Notes under the pieces: generated by a model
Database searches by the model: none
What the model saw: only the letters and a program-made list of their open reading frames with translations
Told to the model about the DNA's origin: nothing
Translations under genes and position numbers: made by a program
Assembly: GCA_020736575.1 (NCBI GenBank)
Contig: JAGPYM010000046.1
Span: 124,001-188,000 of the forward strand
Direction: 5' to 3'
DNA from: Thelonectria olida
Taxonomy: Eukaryota > Ascomycota > Sordariomycetes > Hypocreales > Nectriaceae
Length of the DNA: 64,000 nucleotides
Shown: positions 10,933 through 22,859 of the stretch, piece after piece
Layout: each line of letters starts with the position of its first letter
Numbering within the stretch: position 1 is the stretch's first letter

Positions 10933-11847
10933 CTACAGCTTGTCTACTTTGAGCTTATAAAGTCCCTCCTTTACACATTTGCTCTCATTTCCATTTTGAA
11001 CGTCTTCAAAGACAGCAGCAAGATCTCCTTCGGTGTCAATATATCTACCACTCAGAAGACTGGCCCTCTTGTCCACCGCAAGCTTCACACAGATAGCAGC
11101 GAACTTTTCAGCTGAAGTCTTTTCGCATGTCGCGATTGCTTCGACCATTCGGCGGGCACCGGCGCTATGGCGGATACTCTTCTCGTCGACCGTCCCCTTA
11201 CCGGCTAGTATCGATGTTTGCACATTGCCTGGAACCACGTAGTAGCTGCACACGCCCTTCCCAGACAGTTCCCGCTCGAGGTTTTCGTGAAAGCGTAGAA
11301 GGCCCGTTTTAGAAACGGAGTATGCGTTCATGTATGGGATGTTATAAATCGCATTCCTGCTCCCGACGCTCATTATGACGCCGTCTTCGCTAGAAAGCAT
11401 GTCCGGGAGAATTGCATAAGAGAGCGCTGCTGGAGCCGTGAGATTTGTCGCGATGATTTGCTGCCAACTCGTGATGTCGCGCTCGAATTCGAGGGCCTCG
11501 ATCCTCGCCAGGCCTGCATTGTTGACCAAGATAGAGATGGGCCGATTGATCCATTGTTTTATTTCGCGGATGAGGGCCGGTAGACTGCTGATGTCTGAAA
11601 CGTCGCAGACAAACGCTCTTGCCTCATATGCAGTGGTCGAGTTGATCGAATTGGCCACTGCAACAACCTCCGAGTTTGTTCGAGAGACACACGCCACGTT
11701 GCAACCTGCGCCGGCGAAGGCCAAGGCAATTGCTTTGCCGATTCCGCGGCCCGATCCAGTGACAAGGGCAGTCTTTCCTTGGAGACGACGAAAATAATCA
11801 GTTGCCTCCCCAGAGGCATTAGTGTGGTCTTCAAGCATAGTGGTCAT
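10933..11847 (-). CDS. Short-chain dehydrogenase/reductase (SDR)
   Basis: A single-exon gene of 304 residues with an ATG start. The Rossmann cofactor motif TGSGRGIG is at residues 30-37 and NNAG at 109-112. The catalytic set is Ser163 with Tyr176 and Lys180 in YSVSK. The PGNVQT segment after the active site matches classical SDRs. It should be an NAD(P)-dependent oxidoreductase; the substrate cannot be read from sequence. It converges with the CmcJ-type gene, and its start lies about 30 bp from a large RIP-damaged block. The ORF is intact and of normal composition, so mutation has not leaked into it. Confidence 0.9.
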   Translation of the reverse strand: MTTMLEDHTNASGEATDYFRRLQGKTALVTGSGRGIGKAIALAFAGAGCNVACVSRTNSEVVAVANSINSTTAYEARAFVCDVSDISSLPALIREIKQWINRPISILVNNAGLARIEALEFERDITSWQQIIATNLTAPAALSYAILPDMLSSEDGVIMSVGSRNAIYNIPYMNAYSVSKTGLLRFHENLERELSGKGVCSYYVVPGNVQTSILAGKGTVDEKSIRHSAGARRMVEAIATCEKTSAEKFAAICVKLAVDKRASLLSGRYIDTEGDLAAVFEDVQNGNESKCVKEGLYKLKVDKL

Positions 11848-12959
11848 TGTGTAAGGCGACTAAATAAATAATAGAAGATTGAGATTGTGCTAATAATGCC
11901 GGGTTTAAGTATGTTAAGTAAAGGTAGAGAAAATAAATAATTAAAAGAGTGTAAGTTAGAAGTTTTAAATAGTATATAATAAGTAAATTTAATAATTAAT
12001 AAACTCTTTTACTATTATATAATAAATAATATATTTTTTAATTTCTTTACTTATAAATTATTAATTATTTAATAATATTTTATTTTTCTTTTTTATAATA
12101 TTACTTTTAATAGATAAATAAGGAATTTGTAAGGTATTAAATATAAATAATTTAATAGAAATAAATATAAGAGATATTAAGAGTCTAGTATTAAATTATA
12201 TAATTAATTAAAAAATTCTTTTAATAACTTTATTTAAAGTAATAATTTAAATAATAGTAGGATTATATTTAATAACTAAAGTAACTAGATTTTCTCTCTT
12301 TTATATAATATTTACTAAGGTTTTAACCTTTTATATTTAATATGCCCTTCTAATTAAAGCTATTTATAGCTGTAATTATATTATATTTTATATTTTAAAA
12401 GTGCCTTTTAATTCCTTTTATAATATATTTAAAGTTCTATTTTTCTTTTAGCTTCTTTAATATATAAATACTTTTTAAATATCTTTTAAATTTTTAAAAC
12501 TTTCTCTTTTTAATATAGTAATTTAATTAGCTTTTAATAGTAAAAATTAAAAGGTTTTAAATTTATATTAATAGAAGGATTAAAGTATTAAAAGTTTAAA
12601 TAATATAATAAGTTATTATATATAATAATATATTTAAAATAAATAAGTATATTTTAATAAAGTTAAAAGTAAAAACGCTATATATTATTTAGTATATAAA
12701 ATAAATATAGTTTTTATATAAAGTATTTTTAAAAAGTTTATAAAAGTTTATTAAATAAAATAAAGTAAAGTTATTTATAATTTACTTTAATTTATAAAGT
12801 AATTTTAAATAAGTTTAAGCAATTAGTATATATTTAATTAAAAGTTTATAAGGGGTAAGTTAATATATAACTATTAATTAATATAAATTATAATATAATC
12901 TTCTTTTTATTTTAGTTGTATTTTTAAATTTATAAAAGTAAACAATTATTATAGGTATA

Positions 12960-13430
12960 TAATTAAAGTATGTTAATAGATTTATTATTATTATTATTAA
13001 AATAGTTTTTTTCTTTCCTTTTAAAAAGTTATAAAAGATTTTTAACTTTCTATTTAAAAAGTTTATAATAGTATTAATAGTTTATAATTAGTAATTTTTA
13101 TTATTATATAAGTCTTTTAATATATTTTACTATCTAATAGCTGTATTTTATTTCTATTAATTTAAATACTATTAAACTTATTTTAAGCCTTTTTAAACTT
13201 TTCTTTTATTTTTAACTTTTTTAACTTACTACTTTTTTTAATATTTATTTCTATTTAACTTACTACTTTTTTTAATATGTATTTCTATTTAACTTACTTT
13301 TTATTATTAAATATTTTTATAACTTTTTTAATAACTATTTATATTATTACTAATATATATTATAGCCCCTAAAGTTATAATTTATAAATATTTAATTAAA
13401 TTATTTTAATATATTATATATTATTATTAT
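12960..13430 (+). repeat. Repeat R2 copy (heavily mutated)
   Basis: This stretch has the same order of short words as the better-preserved copy at 30.81-31.15 kb, running from TTTATAATTAGTAATTTTTA through a tract of TTTCTATT and CTTTTTA words. It is a mutated direct-orientation copy. Boundaries are approximate. Confidence 0.5.
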
Positions 13431-13789
13431 TAATATAGTTTTTTTCTATTATTAAACAGTTATAAAAGGTTATAATAATATTAATATATATTAATATTTT
13501 TAATTAGAACTTTAAAATTTAAAATAATTTAATTAATATTTTAATTAATATTTTAATTAATATTTAATAGTATATTTATATTAAATAGTATAAAAATATT
13601 TAAAAGTTATAACTTTTATAAATACTTAGTAAAATGTTTTATTAATTTAATATATTTTAAAAAAGAGATATATTTTAATATATAATAAGTAATTATATAA
13701 GTTTTATTATATTATTTAATTATATTATATTTTAATTAATAGAGGTAAATACTTTACTTATTATATATTATAATATTAGTTAAATAATT

Positions 13790-14138
13790 GTTATTAAAAA
13801 GGTAATAATTTAAATATATAATAATAGTTAATATAAATTCAATTCTAACTTTATATTTATTATAATAAGCTTTTTAATAAGGCTTATAATTAGTTTTAAA
13901 ATAAAGATCCCTATTAAATAAATTTTATTTAAGGAACTTTATTTAAAGTTTTTAATTTAAAAGTATTTATTTTCTCTATTTAACCCTAAGCTATATAATT
14001 TAACTAATAATATAATATATAATAGTTAAAATACTAAACTTTATATTAATTAAATATAATATAATTTAAATAAATAATAAAAGTAATATAACTACTTATT
14101 ATATATTAAAAGATATAAATTTCCTTATATATATTAAG
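13790..14138 (+). repeat. Repeat R1 copy, left part (continues at 22188)
   Basis: R1 begins near GCTAATAATTTAAATATATA-type sequence and contains ATTTATTATAATAAGC. The same words recur at about 22.35, 31.68 and 33.43 kb, and inverted at 31.27 kb. This copy stops at 14138 where the LTR-like element starts, and resumes at 22188 with the sequence that follows the same point in the other copies. Its right part ends near 22340. Confidence 0.6.
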
Positions 14139-14801
14139 TATAAAAGCTAGAGCTATAATAGAAAATAAAAGTTAGAAGCTTTAGGAGCAGATGGAAGAAT
14201 AGGGAGTAAAGATATTTAAATTCTAATAGAATATTTAAAATTAGCAAACTAAGGCAGTTATAAAAATATAAAAAAGGTTCTAATTAGTTAAATATTTATT
14301 ATAAATATTAATAATTAGATTAGGTTAAATAAGGGAAGGAAAACTTTTATCTTTTATATATAATAAGTTGGGTTCTATTAGCTTTAAATAAAAGATATAT
14401 ATATTAGATAAAAACTCTATTATTTCTCTATCTAATAGTATTTAAAATGCTTATATAAGTATATTTCTTTTTATTTAAATAGTTAGTTAAAAGTGAAAGA
14501 CTTAAAAGGCATATTAGATTATTATATATTTTAATACGCCTTTCTATTTAGAATTATATACTTTATTAGAGCGAATATTACCTATTAGGGTAAGGGCAAT
14601 ATAAACTGGTTAGTCTGCCTTTTTAATTTGGAAATAAGTAAAATATCCTAAATAAAAATATAACTAATAAGGTATATAAAATAAAAAATATATTATTATA
14701 ATTTTTATATTTTTTATAAATTTAATAATAAATTTTATTCCCTTAATAGGTAAAATATATTTAAGTTATTCTATTTTATATATTTAAGCTTATATAAAAA
14801 C

Positions 14802-15033
14802 TATTATAAATTCGGGCTGCGCCCGTATCTTAGTTATATATGCGTGCGACACGCATGCGGCCTGCACCTGGAGCAAATGTGTATAATAGGGAGTATAAGG
14901 GCTAGGTTATATAATATAGGAATATTAGTAAAACTTTAGAGCATATTAAGAGGGAAGAGCTTTCTTTCCTTTTAAGTTTATTAATATTATAATTAATACC
15001 TATTTATAAATGCCCTAGGGCTAGTCTATTATA
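14802..15033 (+). repeat. 5' LTR of the gypsy element
   Basis: This 232-bp LTR shares long runs with 21941-22171, including ATTCGGGCTGCGCC, a TAAGGGCTAGGTTATATAAT run, and CCCTAGGGCTAGTCTATTATA at the end. It keeps GC-rich words (GCGTGCGACACGCATGCGG) that are mutated in the 3' copy, so the two LTRs were hit unequally. Confidence 0.85.
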
Positions 15034-16163
15034 ATTAATAAACTATATTATAATAGCTAACCCAAGCTAGGAGGGGGAGTGGCTATAAGGGGCCCTAATC
15101 CTAATAGTACTAGTAGTAAAATAGATATAAGGGCATTCACTCTAGCTTTAAAAGGAACCTTAAATATTACTAGTATATTAATAGCCTTATAAAAAACTTT
15201 TAATATTTATATAAAGTCCTTATAATACTAGTAGTAATAATTTTATAACTAATAAGAGCAACTGAAAGCTATATATTATAAGGACCGGGCCTAAAATAGG
15301 AATTGCTTTAAATTATAAGTAGTGCCTCCCTATTTATAAACTACTCTTATAATAACTGGAATAATATTAAACCCACTTTAAAAACCTTAACTAGCTTAAA
15401 AACCCTTACTTAAGGGACTGCTATTTAATAGTAATAAGGTAATATTTAAAGCCTAGCAATTAATAATTATATATAAGTTAAATGCAAATTGGGTTTTTAT
15501 TAGGGATAAAAAGGATATATTTTTTTATATTTAAATAGCTATTATAAATAAGATTAAATTTAAAGTTAGGGTATATTATAAAAGGGGCAGGTAGTATAAT
15601 ATATATAACCTATAAGCATTTATTAAATATATTATATTCTTTTACCTTATAAATTATAAGGAGGAAGCCCTTTTAAATTTATAATATATCTAATAAGGGA
15701 AAAATAAGATATTTTATGATTTTTACTAGCAATTTGAGCAGCTTCTAGCCTAAGCAGGGGGTTTAAAATAGTTAGGTAAAAGTAAGTTATTTTAATTTTA
15801 TAATATATTAAATAGGAAAATAAAAGAATATTACCTAGGTAAAAGAATCGACTATTCTAACTATAAAATAGCCCTTTATATATATAAAAAATAGTAATTA
15901 AAATTAAGTCCTATAAGTTAGAAGAGAGGTATTAAGTGCAGCTAGTATTAGAAAGGAGTATAACTATATTACTACTAGTAATAGATTAGAAAGGGAATAT
16001 ACTAATATTAGGTGTAAATGCAATTAGGACAGTTTATAGCTAAGGTGGCAGGGGCACTAGGGGCTAAGGATCCTATAAAGCCTCCCTAACCTTTAGAAAC
16101 TAGGTAAAATAGGTATAATAGGTCCCCTAAACTATCCTTAATATATAAAAGGAAAAGGGCAAG

Positions 16164-16205
16164 TGCTTTTACTATAAATCTAATAAGTATTATACTAGTA
16201 ATTAC
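16164..16205 (+). pseudogene. Gag zinc-knuckle relic (CCHC spacing)
   Basis: The frame reads CFYYKSNKYYTSNY. Spacing fits a CCHC knuckle (C-x2-C-x4-H-x4-C), with the last three ligands all read as Tyr. Each is a transition away from Cys or His, the RIP signature. This places gag near 15.1-16.5 kb. Confidence 0.7.
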
Positions 16206-17339
16206 ACCTTACTTATAGTAAGATAGCTAATAAATATCTAGTGCATTTATATTAACCTAATAGTAATTAATAAGGAGTTAGATTTAGGAGAAAAGGGAAA
16301 TATTACACCCTTAAGTTAAGTCTTATATAAGGGCGGAATACTAGCTTACTAATTGCACTATTAGGGCTAATTATAAAAAGGAATAGAAATATATTAAAAG
16401 AAATAAGGGGAATAATAGTAAAAAAGGAATAAGAGATAGAGAATTAAATAGATAAACCCTTATTAATAGTTCTAATTCTATTTAATAATTTAGGTTTTCT
16501 TAATATTCTTATTAATTTTAAATATAACTATTATAATATAATAAGTAAATAAGTAGCTTAAAAGCTAGGCCTAAAATAGGTCCAGCTGTTTATATTATAA
16601 AGCCTGGGCGCAGTAGTAAAAATAGATTAGAAGTAGAGAATTATATAAATAGCGCGCGCCTTATTAGATATTAATAGCTAGAAGTGCCTAGCCCTATTTT
16701 ATATAGTATTAAGACTTATATAGGATATAATCTTAAGACTCCTTTAAATAGAATACTAGGATATTTATATTATTCTAAAATATAAAGAATTAGAAATTAG
16801 AAATATAAGAGAATAGGTTATAAAGGAATTTATAATATAATTATTTAAAATCTAAATAACTAGGGTTATAAGTCTAGTCTTTACTACCCTCTTTTAATAG
16901 GAGATAAAATAGGGGGAGGTTAAATTGTCCTTTTTTTTATAAGTATTTATAAGATTATAATAATATTTTAAACTATTATAAGTAAGATATATAATATAAG
17001 CGCTATAGTAATAGAGATAGGTGGGCGGACCTGTTTAAGAGGCTGCCTGGGAGGTCTAGGAATTTACTAATCTTTTTAATAAAAAAAGGCATCTGCCCTC
17101 CCCTATATTAGGGAATAAGTAATTATTATATCTAGCTAAAAAAGGGGCTAAATAAATATAACTTAAAACTATTATAGGGCCTATTATATAATATATTAAA
17201 GGACTATCTATTTAAGCTATAAAAGTAGATTATAAACCTTATAAATAAGAAATAGATTTGGGCAAGTGCCTCCTTAATAGCTATATTAGTTCTATTTATA
17301 AAAAAGGTAAATAGAGGCTAGCGGTTTTATATAAACTAT

Positions 17340-18480
17340 TATATACTAAATAAGATTATATTTTAAGACTATTATTTTTTACCCCTAATTAAAAAGACCC
17401 TCTATTCTCTTTTTAAAGCATATTAGTTTATAAAACTAAATATATGCGCGGCATTTTATTATATATATATAACTAAAAGTAATAAGTATTTAATAGCCTT
17501 TTAAATAAGGTTCGGCCTTTTTAAATAGCTAGTTACCCCCTTTAGCTTATTAGGGGCGCTAGTAACCTTCTAATAGTATATTAATAAAGTACTAGGAACT
17601 TGCTTTAGGGACTTAATAATAGTATATTTAAATAATATGCTAGTCTATTCTAGGGGCAGTTAAAATAACTATATAGGGAAGGTTTAAGTAATATTTAAAT
17701 ACTTTTATAATATAAGCTTGAATATTAATTTAAATAAATATATATTTATAATAAAAAAGGTTAAATACTTTAGTTTTATTATAAAAGTAGGAGTTACTAT
17801 TTGCTTTAATTTTAAAAAGATTTTAATAATATAAATATAAGAACTATTAATAAAAGTAAAAAGAGTATAAAACTTTTTAAGATTTACTAATTTCTATTAT
17901 AAATTTATTTTAAACTTTTTAAAAATTATTAGCCCCCTAGTTTATTTTATTAAAAAGGGAGTACCTTTCTACTAAATAAAAGAGGAGAATAATACTTTTA
18001 AAAAAATAAAAACTATTTTTATTTTACACTTAGTTCTTATCTAATAGGATCTAGAGAGGGATATAATTATAAAAGCAAACAGCTTGGGGCAGGTATTAAA
18101 AGGGTGCCTTTTATAAGTTAATATAAAGGGCATTTTATATTTAATAGCTTACCACTCTACCTACCTTTTAGCAGCTAAGCGAAACTATATAATTTATAAT
18201 AAGAAGCTACTAGCTATTATCTCTTGCCTATTAGTATAGTTATTAGAGCTCTAGGGTGCAGCTAATCTATTTATTATTTTAATAAATTATAAGAACTTAA
18301 AGTATTTTATTAAATTAAAGCTTATTTTTAAATAGTAAGTATATTAAGTAGAGACTCTATTATTATTTAATTATATTTTAAAATATTAGCTAGAATTAGA
18401 AGTATATTAGCCTAATACTCTCTTTTATAAAGAGCAGAAGGTAGGTAATAATAAATTGCAAATAGGCTAGATAATATAGC
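17340..18480 (+). pseudogene. Reverse transcriptase and RNase H relic of the gypsy element
   Basis: RT residues remain in order: FTKLNIYARHF-like, FGLFK, PFSLLGALVTF, and at 17622-17660 VYLNNMLVYS, where the active-site YxDD has become YLNN. RNase H follows at about 18.06-18.48 kb with LIAYHS, RNYIIYNKKLLAII and NYKNLKYF. In-frame stops are frequent (Trp or Gln codons lost). An integrase probably occupies about 18.5-20.1 kb but is too eroded to mark residues. The order gag, RT, RNase H is that of Ty3/gypsy elements. Confidence 0.85.
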
Positions 18481-20227
18481 TAATTTAGATTTATAAGATA
18501 ATAATATAAGGCATATTATAAGGGAGTGCCTTATATATAGTATAAAAAGTAGTATAATTATAACTAATATTTAAAAAGGGAGCTTAGGCAGGGGAGTAAT
18601 AGTAGCTACTAGTAGGAAATATAATTTTTATAAATATATAATTATAATCCCTTTAGGACTAAATAGTATAAGGAAATAAAACTTATAGGGCCTAGGCCCT
18701 TATTATATAAAATAAATAGAGGAAATTCCTAAAAGAAGCTATTATAATAAAATAGATTGCAAATTATAAGCTAAATATATAAGGAGTGCTTATATATTAG
18801 AACTGCCTTTAGATTCCTATATAAAAACTGCTTATAATAATAATTATATAATAGGTTTATAAAATAATAGGTTATATTAGAAAGAATATAACCTTCCTTA
18901 TTTTATAATATAATTACTATTAGAATAGAATATTATTAAAAGTTATATAGTTAGTTTAAAACTGCTATTATATTAGTAGTTATAACTTAAAATATTAGTA
19001 TTAAAAACTACTCTAGCTACTACCTATTATAAATAGATACTAATTATAAATATTAGTTAATTTTATAATAGATTTACTAGTAAAAGAGAAAGATAATTTA
19101 TAATATTTAATAGTTATTATAAATTATCTTTTTAAATATATTTAGCTAGAAGCTATAATATTAATAGCAGTTAAGGTATATATAAAGCAATTTAGGGACT
19201 ACTAGTAGTATTTTTATAAATTTCTATTATAAATTATTAGTAATAGAAAGTTAAATTAAATTAGAAAGTTCTAGGCTATATTTTATAAACTTATAAAAGT
19301 TAAATAACTTCTATTTATAGCCTTCTACCTAAAAATAAATAGTAGGATAGAGTAAGTAAATTAAAAGATTTAAATAGTTTTATATATAATTATTACTTTC
19401 TTTTAATTAGATTAAAAGGACTACCTTACTATTATATAACTAAAGCTAAATAATAGAAACTTATTAGTTATAAGGATAAGCTTAAATAAGCTTTTTAATA
19501 GCTATAATATAAACCTTATTTAATAAGTAAATTACTTAAAAATAAGCTACTTATTATTAAAAGGGCAGGTAGTAGTATTTTATACCTATTTAAAGGAAGG
19601 TATAAAACTTATATAAGCTACAATTATATTTATATAATAATAGTAATAGGAGTTTATATAAAAATTCTAAAAGCTAGTAGAGCAATTTTAAATTAGTAAT
19701 TAAATATAGCTATTATTATAAAATATAATAATAAACTAGTTAAATAAAAAGCTAAATTAGAAATATACTAAATATATAATAATAGGGCTAAAAGATGCTT
19801 TAAATATTATTTTTAATATATTAAATAATATATATAAGACCTTTTATATAAATTTAATAGAGCAGGCTATAGCTAATTTATTACCTTTTTAAGTCCTTTT
19901 AAATTTATACCTAGGCTTTAAATAGGTCCCTTTTAAAAATATAAGAGAAATAAAGGAAAAATACTATATTAAAAAGATCCTTATTATAAAAAATATATAT
20001 AATTAAAATATATATTAATAGGTATTAGTAAAATAAAAAGAATATAATAACTTAATATAAGTACTATTAGAAAATATTAAAAATATACGATTATTAAATA
20101 AATTTAAAATAAAATAAGAGAGTATAAAAATAAATAATAGGCTATATATATAATAGTACTAATAAAAGATCCTTTAATTATAATAAACTAAACTACTCTT
20201 ATATAATAATAAAAGCCCATATAAGAT

Positions 20228-20275
20228 GCGGGGGCGGGGCAGGGGCGGGTTAGGGGGCAGGTTAGGGGCGGTATA
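20228..20275 (+). other. G-rich tract inside the AT-rich element
   Basis: Successive runs of three to five G occur at short spacing (GCGGGGGCGGGGCAGGGGCG and onwards), a classic potential G-quadruplex. Similar but looser G runs occur near 20.36-20.40 and 20.70-20.84 kb. G runs offer few CpA/TpG targets, which may be why they survive RIP. Confidence 0.6.
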
Positions 20276-20289
20276 AGGACGGATAGTCT

Positions 20290-20590
20290 ATTTAAAAAGC
20301 TCCTCCTCCTCTATTATATCCTCCTCCCCAATCTTAATAAACTTAGCAGCAGGAGATGCAAAATATTAGCAGCAGCGGGGGCAGGGACAGCAGGGAGTCC
20401 TAATAATAGTAGCAATTAACTGCTATATGCATTACTTACAGGCATCTTTAGCTGCCTTATAATAGAGGGCAGCCTCCTCCTTGTAAGCGATATAAGCATT
20501 CTTAATAGCCTTTTTATAAGTAATATAGGCACTCTCTATTACTATCTTATAAGTAATACAGGCAGTATTAGTATTAGTAAATTACTATTA
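20290..20590 (-). pseudogene. Antisense coding-like relic downstream of pol
   Basis: On the minus strand a stretch with Lys/Ala/Tyr-rich quasi-repeats is readable (ITYKKAIKNAYIAYKEEAA) before stops appear; acidic codons (GEEDIIEEEEL) follow. It lies inside the gypsy element but antisense to its pol. I cannot assign it to a family. It may be a captured sequence or part of another element. Confidence 0.35.
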
Positions 20591-21940
20591 TATAAAAAGT
20601 TAGTAGGTTAGGAATAAATATAATAAGTATATATTAAAAGCTAGGCAAGATTATACTAGAAATTAATAGTAAGCTAGTTAAAAGTAGTAATAGCCTACTA
20701 GGGGGCTTATTAGAATAAGGCAGTAGGTAGGGGAAGGGAATTAGGCTTAATTAAAACCTAAATAGGATAAGGGAGCGCTTGGCCTAGGGGGTTATTAGGT
20801 TTAATAAGGGGGCAGGGAGGGGGCATATGCAGACTAAGCGGGGCGGGGAATATATAATAGTATTAAATGCCTTATATTAAGTGCAATTAAAATAGGTAAA
20901 CTCTTAGGAAAAAATAGGCTTTCGCTTAAAAACGCCCTTAAAATAGGTATAACTAGGAGTTATAATATAGCTACTAGTAGTAGTATAGTTAAGGAGGTTG
21001 TAAATAGTATAATAGAGAGTTAGGTTAGTTATTATATACTTTTTTATTTAAAAGTAAAATATATAAGTATAATAATAAGTCTAATAGGATATATTATAAG
21101 AGATAATATAAATATACTTACTATTTAAAAGCAGCTATTTAATATAATTAATATAAACCTATATTACCTACTAGGAGGGGCTAACTCCTTATTAAAAGAG
21201 TTTCCTTCTATTAAATAACTACTTAAGGCCTATTTCTTTTTAAAAGTATATATAATATAATAATATAATAGATTATTACTATTATAATTAGATTAGAAGG
21301 GGGGGTACTAGTAGTAGTAAATATTTATTAGAAAAGATTAGTATAATATATAAGGTAAAAGAGTATTAAAAAGGACTTACTAGTAATATAGGGGCAGGGG
21401 GGAGAGAGTGGGGAATAAGATATTATATAAGGAGGGAATAATTAGAAGATAGGGAAAATAAATAATATTAGTAATAAGGGGTAGTAAGCAGTTAGAAGAA
21501 AGAGTAATAGAAAAGTTAGAAGGATATTTATAATAAAAGAAATTAAATTAGAAAGTATAAAAGAAAAGGAAGAGAAAGTGCTATAAAAGAGAAGGGAAGT
21601 ATAAAAAAAAGGAAGAAAAATAAAAAGAAATAAGAGGGAGTTATTATTATATTAATAGTTAATATAATAGGGCTAGAAGTAGGGCAACCTTATTATAATA
21701 ATACTAATATAAATATAAGGTAATAAGATAATAATATAACTTTTATTATAATAATACTAATATAAATATAAAGTAATAAGATAATAGTATAACTCTAATT
21801 TTAATATAAATATAGGATAATAAAATAATAGTATAACCCTTATTATAATAACCCTAATATAAATATAAAGCACTTATATAATAATAATAGAGAAATTTTT
21901 ACCTATTAGCAGGCTATATATAAACTAGAGTAAGAGGGTA

Positions 21941-22171
21941 TGTTATAAATTCGGGCTGCGCCTATATCTTAGTTATATATATATATAATATGTATACAGC
22001 CTGCACCTAGAGTAGATATATATAATAGGAAGTATAAGGGCTAGGTTATATAATATAGGAATATTAGTAAAGCTTTAGAGCATATTAAAAGGAAGAGCTT
22101 TCTTTCCTTTTAAGTTTATTAATATTATTATTAATACCTATTTGCAAATGCCCTAGGGCTAGTCTATTATA
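21941..22171 (+). repeat. 3' LTR of the gypsy element
   Basis: This 231-bp LTR begins TGTTATAAATTCGGGCTGCG and matches the 5' LTR along its length. Differences are mostly C/T and G/A transitions. It is directly followed by the AAGAC target duplication. Confidence 0.85.
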
Positions 22172-22349
22172 AAGACTAGCTTTTATATAAAGTTATAAAA
22201 AGTATTAATAAATACTTAAAAAAGTTATAATTTTTAAGTATTTTTATACTATTTAATATAAATATATTATTAAATATTAATTAAAAAGTTAATTTAATTA
22301 TTTTAAATTATAAGATTTTTATTAAAAGATTTAATATATATTAATATTA

Positions 22350-22858
22350 TTATTATTATTATTAAAAAAGCTAATAATTTAAATATATAATAAAATTATT
22401 ATAAGCTAAACCCTAGCTTTATATTTATTATAATAAGCTTTTTAATAGGGCTTATAATTAGTTTTAAAATAAAAGTCTCTATTAAATAAATCTTATTTAA
22501 AAAATTATATTTTAAGCTTTTAATATATAAGTACTATTTTATTTAACTCTAGTTTATATAATTTAACTAATAATATAATATATAATAGCTAAAATGCCTA
22601 ACTTCTTATTAATTAAATATAATATAATTTAACTAAATAATAAAAACTATATAACTACTTACTATATATTAGAATATATAAATTTCCTTAAGTATATTAA
22701 GCTAATAAAAGACTTTAATAGGCACTTAAAAAAGTTATAACTCCTAGGCATCCCTATACTACCTAATATAAACATACTATTAAGTGTTAATTAAAGGATT
22801 AACTTAGTTATTTTAGGCTATAAGATTATAACTTTTTAAAAGGGAAAAAAAAATCTGT
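22350..22858 (+). repeat. Repeat R1, uninterrupted copy
   Basis: It runs from GCTAATAATTTAAATATATA through CTAAACCCTAGC and ATTTATTATAATAAGC to AGGCATCCCTATACTACC. This copy lacks the LTR-like insertion seen at 14139, so it shows the empty-site sequence (TATATTAAGCTAATAAAAGAC). Confidence 0.6.
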
Positions 22859-22859
22859 T

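Larger units (their letters stand above)
14802..22171 (+). mobile_element. Degenerate Ty3/gypsy LTR retrotransposon (7.37 kb)
   Basis: Two near-identical terminal repeats (14802-15033 and 21941-22171) enclose gag-like, RT and RNase H relics in the plus direction. Target-site duplications are AAAAC (14797-14801) and AAGAC (22172-22176), one G-to-A change apart. The terminus TGTTATAAATTCGGG is intact in the 3' LTR, while the 5' LTR reads TATTATAAATTCGGG. All coding frames are broken by in-frame TAA/TAG codons, so the element is dead. It is inserted into an older LTR-like element. Confidence 0.88.
14139..22187 (-). mobile_element. ~670-bp LTR-like element split by the gypsy insertion
   Basis: The two pieces, 14139-14801 and 22177-22187, together match the reverse complement of the intact copy at 32147-32819. 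The left end TATAAAAGCTAG and right end TAGCTTTTATA are the mutated forms of TGTAAA...TTTACA termini. Flanks are TTAAG (14134-14138) and TAAAG (22188-22192), an imperfect 5-bp duplication. The gypsy element inserted 11 bp before its right end. The internal ~660 bp has no long ORF. Confidence 0.72.

Noticed and set aside
14139..20200. Possibility that the AT-rich block is a mitochondrial or plasmid insert
   Set aside because: LTRs, target duplications and gypsy-type pol relics explain it, and no mitochondrial genes or tRNAs are recognisable.
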